Origin: CAZZCN01 sp964652975
Lineage (GTDB): Bacteria > Bacillota > Clostridia > Saccharofermentanales > UBA5734
NCBI GenBank assembly: GCA_964652975.1
Contig: CAZZCN010000079.1
Coordinates: 1 to 12,446 of the forward strand
Direction of reading: 5' to 3'
DNA length: 12,446 bases
The notes under the pieces are model-generated. The model had not been told where the DNA came from. It saw nothing but the letters and a program-made list of their open reading frames with translations, and did not search any database. Within the stretch, counting starts at the first letter, position 1; every line of letters starts with the position of its first letter. This document shows positions 7,032 through 12,446 of this stretch, one piece after another. Made by a program: the position numbers and the translations under genes.

Positions 7032-10000
7032 TTATTTAATAACCATAAATGTTATGAGTTCAAAATCTTCCATCCCCTTCACTGTAGCTCGAAGTGCCGT
7101 AGTGCCTCCACGACTAAAAAGACTTTCGATATCACTTGCATCTTTTACATTTAGTATCGATTCAATAGTGTTCCCGAGAAGATTAGAGTATTTTTCCATT
7201 TTCTTTCCATCTTCTGTCTCATTGTTAAATGCGGTAAACACTTCCTGCAAAGGCTCCACCCGACCTTTCGATACAGCGCGCACAATATCAAGAGTATTTT
7301 TGACATTGAGGTGGTTAGAAAGTATTTCACCATTGTCTTTTATATATACAAGATAAAACGGATGAAGCTGATTTGTATTATCGATATTCACTTCATTATT
7401 GATATTTTTTAACACAAAAATAACGCCCTCCTGAATGCCAATCTCGGGCATTTTTTTACACACTGCGTGCATACCATTTGGAATACCATCCAAATCTCCC
7501 TTTTCCTTGATATAGCTAACCAAGTCCATACGAAAATCATTGAGCCCAAGATCGGTTATTGAAATACCAGAACCCATCTCCTCCAAGTCCACCACTTCAT
7601 CTTGAAGCTTTTCCAGTTGTTGTTTACGGAAAAGGAGGTCTGACGATTTGTTTGTTAAAACATTATCTTCTCCTGTAGCAGTAGCATCCACCATGAACAT
7701 TTTGCTTTCGACTCTGTTCTTGAGGTTAATATAATCGTCCAGAGAAAGCTGTGGCCAGAAGTTGATAAGTTGTATATCCGTATTGATTGAACCAATACGG
7801 TCGATACGTCCAAAACGCTGGATGATGCGAACAGGATTCCAGTGAATGTCGTAATTGATGAGTGTGTCGCAATCCTGCAAGTTTTGTCCCTCTGAGATAC
7901 AGTCTGTCGCAACAAGCACATCAATCTCTTTTTCCCCTTTATGCTTAGGGCTACGCTCCTTAGATATCGGCGAGAAGTGAATGAGGAGATTATTAAATTG
8001 TGTATCTATTTTCAGTGTGCACTCATTTTTGCCTGTGCCAGTGAGCTTTGCAGTTTCAAGGCCAAGTTCGTTTTTATTATACTCAGCGAGATTTTTGTAA
8101 AGATAATTTGCAGTATCAGCAAAAGCGGTAAAGATAAGGACTTTTTTGTTTCCCTTATTTAAGGGATTCTCAATTTTATTTTTAATAAATTGCTTGAGGT
8201 CTTGCAATTTCTGATCATTCTCCGGTGTTACTCGTTCCATCTCTGTTAATATGCTTCTTGCCACAAGAAGATCACTACTAAGATCTTCTTTCCAGCCTGA
8301 AGTATTCATGTCTGCAAGATTAACCCTTACTTTATCTCCGATACTAAACTCTTCATCTACCCAATCATCATTTTCAGCGTCAAAATCAACATCGTTTATT
8401 TGTGTTGTCTCTACTACACCAGCTGTACCATTTCTTTCAAAATCTTTGATAGACCGAATAGTGCTCTCAACATTCCCAATAAATTTACCGAGTGTAATCC
8501 TAAATGAATCGACGGAGCTTTCGAGTCGCTTAAGTAAGTTCACACGCATCAGTTTTTGAATACCTTTTTCACGCCCCGCTTGTCCGATGTTTTCATCGAT
8601 CTCAGTGTCATACAACCCGCTATAAAGCTCTTTTTTGCTCTCGAGTAAATATTCAAACGGCGAATATACTGACATGTTCAGCTTTACCAACCTTTCATAT
8701 AATTCCTTCATCTCGATAAAATCTTCGATGTTAGTAATATTTGGACGATGAGTAATGGGCTTAAGTCTATTTGGGAACTTGCCAACCTCATTCATATCGT
8801 AATACTTCTCGATATGCTTTCTGCTTCTAGCAATGGTAATACTATCGAGAAGCTTAAAGAAGTCGAAGTTCGTGCTGAGCCGTTTAAGAAGCTCCTCAGA
8901 TGTTCTTTCTTCAATACCAAGCTTGGACCAATCGTTAAATGTCTTTTGGGCGTTTGTGAGAATAGTATCAATAGATTTTTTATCATCTATTTTCTCGTCG
9001 ATTTCATTAGTATGTCCTTCGTATGCTAGCGCAATTTGGTTTCTAAGATCCATGAACCTGTTGTTCACTGGCGTAGCAGAAAGCATCAACACTTTTGTCT
9101 TCACTCCTGCACGCATCACATCATCAAGTAACTTCTGATATCGAGTCACTCTATCTGTCCGTTTATCATTGTTTCTAAAATTATGCGACTCATCAATAAC
9201 AACAAGGTCATAGTTCCCCCAGTTCACTCTTGAGAGATCAATATTATTCGATGAAAAACCCTTTTCACGAGAAAGATCCGTGTGATACAGCACATCATAA
9301 TTAAAGCGGTCTTTGTAGAGATGGTTGTCCTCATAATTAGCAAGAAACGTGAGCCAGTTGTCACCAAGTTTTTTTGGACAAAGCACGAGAATGCTTTTAT
9401 TTCTTTCCTGATAATATTTAATAACGCCGAGTGCTGTAAATGTTTTTCCTAATCCGACACTGTCAGCAAGAATACAACCATTGTATCTTTCAAGCTTGTT
9501 AATGATTCCTAAAACAGCGTCCTTCTGGAAGGCGTACATCTTGTTCCAAATAAGAGATTCCTTAAACCCTGTCTTCTCATTGGCAAGTTCATCTTCGGTA
9601 ATGTCCTCTAAAAATTCATCAAAGATGTTATAAAGAGTGAGGTAGTAAATAAACTCTGGAGAATTTTCCTTGTACAGGTTCGCAATGTATTCAGAGACTT
9701 CCTCTGTAACATCTTTTAAAGCCTCTTCATCGCTCCATACTTCATCAAAATTCTTGAGAAACTGACTAGTCATTTCGTAGTCATCGGATTTAATGATGTT
9801 ACGCAAAATTGCATTATCATTTTCATAACCAAAACCAGCACTACTAAACTCATCCATGCCGTTATAAAGTATTTTCTCGCTACCATTATCAACAATAAGT
9901 TGAGGCTGAATGTACCGTTTACTTGTATTAGTCTTAATCGTAACCCGCTTATCAATCCATTTCTTACATTCCTTTGCAATAGCGCGGCCTTTAAGTTCAT

Positions 10001-10283
10001 TCTTTAAGTTAATTTCAAAATCCGATCCATTAATTGCCTTTTTTCTGCTATTGGCATTGATTTCAAATAATCGCTGCTCTCGATTCAATTTATCCATCTC
10101 TACGAATGTGGGGTCCGTAAAGATAAAGCGGAGTTCGTCGATGTCATTTAATTCAGCCTTTAGACTTTCATAGCCATAAATAGAAAAAATAGCAGCAGCA
10201 ACATTAACCTTACTTCCGACTTTTAGGTCCTTTTTAAGCTCATCCCCAACCTTTTCAGTTTTATTATTAAAATTTTTTAGCAT
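7032..10283 (-). CDS. SNF2-type DEAD/DEAH helicase, degenerate PLD N-terminus
   Basis: This 1083-aa superfamily-2 ATPase/translocase is the first gene of the cassette. Helicase motifs are Q-motif AFQKDAV (251-257), Walker A DSVGLGKT (274-281), DESHNFR (364-370), SATPVNN (402-408), VATDCISEGQNLQ (791-803) and QRFGRIDRIGS (822-832). The region at about residues 1-190 follows the layout of the phospholipase-D-like domain found before many such helicases, but where an HGK-type catalytic motif would sit it reads IQPQLIVD (125-132). It therefore seems to have lost nuclease activity. Residues 620-665 are an acidic insertion. It probably acts as a DNA-remodelling or sensing motor for the type III Mod/Res pair. 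The ATG at 10281-10283 has no Shine-Dalgarno. Assignment as a SNF2-like helicase is secure; the role in defence is inferred from context. Confidence 0.92.
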   Translation of the reverse strand: MLKNFNNKTEKVGDELKKDLKVGSKVNVAAAIFSIYGYESLKAELNDIDELRFIFTDPTFVEMDKLNREQRLFEINANSRKKAINGSDFEINLKNELKGRAIAKECKKWIDKRVTIKTNTSKRYIQPQLIVDNGSEKILYNGMDEFSSAGFGYENDNAILRNIIKSDDYEMTSQFLKNFDEVWSDEEALKDVTEEVSEYIANLYKENSPEFIYYLTLYNIFDEFLEDITEDELANEKTGFKESLIWNKMYAFQKDAVLGIINKLERYNGCILADSVGLGKTFTALGVIKYYQERNKSILVLCPKKLGDNWLTFLANYEDNHLYKDRFNYDVLYHTDLSREKGFSSNNIDLSRVNWGNYDLVVIDESHNFRNNDKRTDRVTRYQKLLDDVMRAGVKTKVLMLSATPVNNRFMDLRNQIALAYEGHTNEIDEKIDDKKSIDTILTNAQKTFNDWSKLGIEERTSEELLKRLSTNFDFFKLLDSITIARSRKHIEKYYDMNEVGKFPNRLKPITHRPNITNIEDFIEMKELYERLVKLNMSVYSPFEYLLESKKELYSGLYDTEIDENIGQAGREKGIQKLMRVNLLKRLESSVDSFRITLGKFIGNVESTIRSIKDFERNGTAGVVETTQINDVDFDAENDDWVDEEFSIGDKVRVNLADMNTSGWKEDLSSDLLVARSILTEMERVTPENDQKLQDLKQFIKNKIENPLNKGNKKVLIFTAFADTANYLYKNLAEYNKNELGLETAKLTGTGKNECTLKIDTQFNNLLIHFSPISKERSPKHKGEKEIDVLVATDCISEGQNLQDCDTLINYDIHWNPVRIIQRFGRIDRIGSINTDIQLINFWPQLSLDDYINLKNRVESKMFMVDATATGEDNVLTNKSSDLLFRKQQLEKLQDEVVDLEEMGSGISITDLGLNDFRMDLVSYIKEKGDLDGIPNGMHAVCKKMPEIGIQEGVIFVLKNINNEVNIDNTNQLHPFYLVYIKDNGEILSNHLNVKNTLDIVRAVSKGRVEPLQEVFTAFNNETEDGKKMEKYSNLLGNTIESILNVKDASDIESLFSRGGTTALRATVKGMEDFELITFMVIK

Positions 10284-10416
10284 AAAGCAGTTTCAAGATC
10301 TACCATTAAGAGGGTGCTGCACGCGTTTTATTTTATCTTCAATTCTTTAAAAGACTTTAAACTAACACAATCTTAGCTGAAAATTCTGCTAAACGCCATA
10401 GTAAAGCAAGAATACT
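10284..10416. promoter_or_regulatory. upstream region of the cassette with inverted repeat
   Basis: This region presumably carries the start of the cassette transcript, but no promoter approaches consensus; TTGTGT with AAGAAT on the minus strand is the best weak pair. It contains an inverted repeat at 10373-10392 (TTAGC and GAA arms against TTC and GCTAA, one T-T mismatch, 2-nt centre) and a 10-nt-spaced duplicate of CTTTAAA at about 10345-10362. Either could be a regulator site, or the inverted repeat could be a weak terminator for the HD gene, as it has no T-run. Confidence 0.35.
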
Positions 10417-11169
10417 TCAAATAGCATTCAGCAATTCGATCAATTCTTCTTCCACCCCCCTCGCCACCCTAACCATCAAAGGCCGCTTCACATCCCTCAT
10501 CCACTCCCTCCGCCCCGCCTCCATCGTCCCCGAATCCTGTAAATTATCCACCAAATCCGCAACCTTAATCGCCCACGCATCAGAGTCGCCAGCCTGCACC
10601 AGTCGCGCAATCATAACAACCCAGCGCGCATCGGTGCCCTCAATCGCCGCATCATGCGAACACAAATCCACGAGCCGCACGACGCGCTCACTAAACCCTG
10701 CCGCGCGCAATTCCTCAAGGGTCACCCCGCCATCCTCAACAATGTCATGCAAGAGCCCCACCAAACACACCTCGGGGCCATATCCATGTTCCTCGAGCAC
10801 ATCCCGCACATGAAACGAATGCCTGTACGCCGGCTTATCCGTCGTCCCCTTGCGCATGCCCAGGATACGCGTCTGCACCAGCTCCTCTGCCAGCGCCCGC
10901 AACCGCGCGCCCTCAATCTGCTCATCGCTGCTCTGCACCTGCGGATAGCTCGCGATGAGCAACATCTTTTCACACTCCGGACACTCGACCGTCAGCAGAA
11001 CATCGCCAAACTCGACGACGCCACACCCTGGCTCGTTATTGCGCGACGCTCCCGCCCACCCGCATATCGGGCAGGTCAGCACCTCGTCCCTATTGTAATC
11101 CGCATACTCAATCTGCCGCGCCGGATTATTCATCCACTCTGTCAATTGCGCCTCTGTTTTCTTTTCCAT
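10417..11169 (-). CDS. zinc-ribbon plus HD hydrolase (RelA/SpoT-type HD)
   Basis: This is a 250-aa protein. The N-terminus has a probable zinc ribbon: CPICGW (C33, C36) and CPEC (C63, C66). The C-terminal half is an HD metal-dependent phosphohydrolase domain laid out as in the RelA/SpoT hydrolase family: H117 in HSFHVRDVL, LLHDIVED (H141, D142, E145, D146) and IKVADLVDNLQD (D205, N209). It could hydrolyse (p)ppGpp or another nucleotide; no synthetase or TGS domain is present, so it would be a small alarmone-hydrolase-like enzyme at most. I chose ATG 11167-11169 over an upstream GTG at 11233-11235, because the GTG extension is low-quality sequence overlapping a terminator-like hairpin. No Shine-Dalgarno is visible. 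The gene is GC-rich, unlike the adjacent restriction cassette. The fold is confident, the substrate is not. Confidence 0.88.
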   Translation of the reverse strand: MEKKTEAQLTEWMNNPARQIEYADYNRDEVLTCPICGWAGASRNNEPGCGVVEFGDVLLTVECPECEKMLLIASYPQVQSSDEQIEGARLRALAEELVQTRILGMRKGTTDKPAYRHSFHVRDVLEEHGYGPEVCLVGLLHDIVEDGGVTLEELRAAGFSERVVRLVDLCSHDAAIEGTDARWVVMIARLVQAGDSDAWAIKVADLVDNLQDSGTMEAGRREWMRDVKRPLMVRVARGVEEELIELLNAI

Positions 11170-11174
11170 ACTGC

Positions 11175-11402
11175 TTAAAAATAAAAGTGGCTCGGAAATT
11201 AAATCCACCCTGCCGCGCGCGCCACTTACGCGCACAGCTGTGAATGAAATCTCCCAACCACTTTGTAAAACGAGTCAGTCAAACCAATTCATATGGCCCC
11301 CAGCAGATTTCCCTGGTTGCCTCTTCGCGCGCCCATGCGCCCGCGAGAGAATTGATCGGCTCGTAACCCCGAGCTTGGGTAAATTTTTCGAACAGAACTT
11401 AC
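11175..11402 (-). ncRNA. structured non-coding RNA or long structured leader
   Basis: No ORF explains this stretch, yet it has its own strong promoter (11409-11437) and a terminator-like end (11177-11227). Pairings visible on the minus strand, outside to inside: CCCAA (11379-11375) with UUGGG (11257-11253), plus GAAA (11389-11386) with UUUC (11249-11246); hairpin GCUCG/CGAGC with a GGGUUA loop (11374-11359); long-range helix GAUCAAUUC (11357-11349) with GAAUUGGUU (11290-11282), nine pairs including two wobbles. That helix encloses two further hairpins, a GC-rich one (about 11348-11321) and GGC-CCAG/CUGG-GCC (11321-11295). The result is one closed multi-branch domain of about 144 nt. I compared it by eye with tmRNA, RNase P, SRP and 6S RNA and found none of their signatures. 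It may be a separate RNA or a cis-regulatory leader of the HD gene. Confidence 0.45.
11177..11227 (-). terminator. terminator-like hairpin just before the HD gene
   Basis: On the minus strand AAGTGGC (11227-11221) pairs with GCCACTT (11191-11185), with an inner CGG/CCG extension. It is followed by a T-rich tract (TTTTATTTTT, 11186-11177). The HD start codon lies 8 nt further on. The loop is long (about 29 nt), which lowers confidence. It could end the structured RNA at 11175-11402 or act as an attenuator of the HD gene. Confidence 0.45.
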
Positions 11403-11408
11403 ATATAA

Positions 11409-11437
11409 AATGTACCATGAAAAAATGATTTTGTCAA
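11409..11437 (-). promoter_or_regulatory. sigma70 promoter of the structured RNA / HD gene
   Basis: On the minus strand TTGACA (11432-11437), a 17-bp spacer and TACATT (11409-11414) give a perfect -35 and a 4 of 6 -10. The start would be near 11402, leaving about 230 nt of untranslated sequence before the HD start codon. Confidence 0.6.
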
Positions 11438-11520
11438 TGCGTACTCATTTATTTTTCTTTGCAACATACACAACCTTATCACCAAACACCGCACCCTCCA
11501 CTATTTCATTTTCATAAATC

Positions 11521-12446
11521 CTATTTCCCCGCCACCACCCTCACCCCAATCTCCCCATCCTTTGCCCCCGACTCCTCAACCCCAAAAATTATCCGCGCAT
11601 CCGTCGCCAACCGCGATTCGATCGAGCACCCCAAATCATGAACCGTCTGAGCCGGAACATCCGCCCCCGCTGAAATCACATAAACCGCGCGCTCAAAACC
11701 CGCCCGCTGCGTTTCCCCAAATCCCGGCTTAACCGAAAACATTTTTTCAACCAACTCATCTGCAGAATCCGACAAACCGCCGCTAACCGACCCCACATGT
11801 ACCCGCTGCGCATTTTGCACCGTCGAGCGAATATCGTTCCAATCAATATTTATCGTTCCACACGTCTCGATCATCTGCAAACACGCGCGCGTAAACTCGC
11901 CGATATAGTTTCCAACCGTCCCGAGCGCCTGCGCCGCTGACATTCCCGGAAAAACAAGTGCGTCGCTCTCAACGGGAACCATCGCATCAACGCTCCCTCG
12001 CAAAGTCGCCTCATGCGCCCGCGCGAGCGCCATCGGCTGCGCGCCCTCAAACGCAAATGGTAGCGCATACGCATACACCGCAAGCTTTCCCCCAGCGCGA
12101 ACCCGACTCGCAATCACACTAATTTCCTCCGCAACAAGCGCGCTCGAAATATTCCCCCTGAAAAAAACCAAATCAGCATCCGCAATCGCACGATCAATCT
12201 CATCCATTTTCGCCGCCACAATCGACTGTGCAATCTCAACCCAATCAGCTCGACGTTTTGCCGCAGCAACTCGCCGATCAAGCGGAAGCGAAATCACAGC
12301 ATCTGCAATTCCCGGCTGCAAAAACATCTCAGACCCACTCGGAACAATTGCAACCCGCTGCACACCCACATCCTTTGTCCATTCCATAAACGAAAACTGA
12401 CTCGCCGCCTTTCCACCAACTGCAACGATCGTGATTTTGATTTTGT
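11521..12446 (-). CDS. divergent FtsZ-family protein lacking GTP signature (5' partial)
   Basis: 307 residues are visible; the frame is open to the window edge, where KIKITIVAVGG matches the first strand of FtsZ, so only a short N-terminus is missing. Numbering from the first visible residue, FtsZ landmarks are PFAFEG (129-134, FtsZ PFSFEG), the VDAMVPVESDAL stretch (FtsZ VDxxIVIPNDRLL), the T7 loop NIDWND (199-204, FtsZ NVDFAD, with both acidic residues and their spacing kept) and ARIIFGV followed by VRVVAG at the C-terminus. The nucleotide-binding loops are not kept: GGGGNA is VGGKAAS (9-15), the T3 region lacks LGAG, and the tubulin signature GGGTGTG is replaced by RGNISSA (96-102). It likely has the FtsZ fold but cannot bind GTP normally. 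It could be a partner or cap of a canonical FtsZ elsewhere in the genome, or an unrelated adaptation of the fold. The ordinary FtsZ C-terminal tail peptide is absent. Confidence 0.78.
   Translation of the reverse strand, partial: KIKITIVAVGGKAASQFSFMEWTKDVGVQRVAIVPSGSEMFLQPGIADAVISLPLDRRVAAAKRRADWVEIAQSIVAAKMDEIDRAIADADLVFFRGNISSALVAEEISVIASRVRAGGKLAVYAYALPFAFEGAQPMALARAHEATLRGSVDAMVPVESDALVFPGMSAAQALGTVGNYIGEFTRACLQMIETCGTINIDWNDIRSTVQNAQRVHVGSVSGGLSDSADELVEKMFSVKPGFGETQRAGFERAVYVISAGADVPAQTVHDLGCSIESRLATDARIIFGVEESGAKDGEIGVRVVAGK

Noticed and set aside
10654..11178. 174-aa open frame on the plus strand opposite the HD gene
   Set aside because: It is antisense to a gene with clear zinc-ribbon and HD motifs in GC-rich sequence, where stops are rare by composition. 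Its translation is arginine/histidine/proline-rich with no domain.
11170..11235. GTG start extending the HD protein by 22 residues
   Set aside because: The extension overlaps the terminator-like hairpin and reads as unstructured filler; the ATG at 11169 begins a normal-looking N-terminus.
11295..11321. SRP RNA domain IV-like hairpin (CAGG, GGAA-like loop, GCUG)
   Set aside because: It lacks the conserved GGAAGGAAGCAG arrangement; the loop is only superficially similar.
1..12446. CRISPR arrays, tRNA or rRNA genes, insertion sequences, phase-variable repeats in mod
   Set aside because: I scanned by eye and saw no regularly spaced repeats, cloverleaf or rRNA signatures, transposase motifs, or long simple repeats inside mod.

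Overview
The window is a bacterial chromosome segment with a standard genetic code. TGA is used as a real stop at tight gene junctions, for example the ATGA overlap at 6403-6406. All convincing genes lie on the minus strand. The promoters I can see are classical sigma70 type (TTGACA, 17-bp spacer, TATAAT-like), yet none of the gene starts has a recognisable Shine-Dalgarno sequence. Together with the divergent FtsZ relative and a decayed small membrane protein of a type I associate with Patescibacteria (CPR) genomes, a Patescibacteria-like host is my best guess, but it is only an inference.

Region by region, from low to high coordinates. (1) 1-100: a consensus plus-strand promoter followed within about 50 nt by a bidirectional terminator. 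(2) 154-565: a 120-aa orphan gene with its own promoter. (3) 566-1530: mostly gene remnants. These are a promoter-terminator pair with almost nothing between, a small membrane-protein gene broken into several reading frames (about 813-1168), and a small hydrophobic ORF with a frame-shifted continuation; a 33-bp imperfect direct repeat links the last two. (4) 1540-10283: an AT-rich four-gene operon, transcribed as SNF2-type helicase (with an N-terminal phospholipase-D-like domain that lacks its catalytic HxK), DUF4391 protein, type III Mod methyltransferase and type III Res helicase-nuclease. The spacings are 2 nt, a 4-nt overlap and 7 nt. (5) 10417-11169: a GC-richer gene for a zinc-ribbon plus HD-hydrolase protein of the RelA/SpoT type. 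(6) 11175-11437: a strong promoter, a strikingly structured non-coding stretch and a terminator-like hairpin ending just before the HD gene start. (7) 11521-12446: a 5'-truncated, GC-richer gene for an FtsZ-family protein that keeps the T7 catalytic loop and the PFAFEG motif but has lost the GTP-binding signature.

The four-gene cassette is best read as a horizontally acquired defence island. Mod and Res form a type III restriction-modification pair. The helicase and the DUF4391 protein are translationally tied to it and presumably modify or extend its activity. The flanking HD and FtsZ-like genes differ in base composition and look like resident chromosome. The most novel items are the GTP-site-less FtsZ relative, the structured RNA between it and the HD gene, and the helicase/DUF4391 extension of the type III system.
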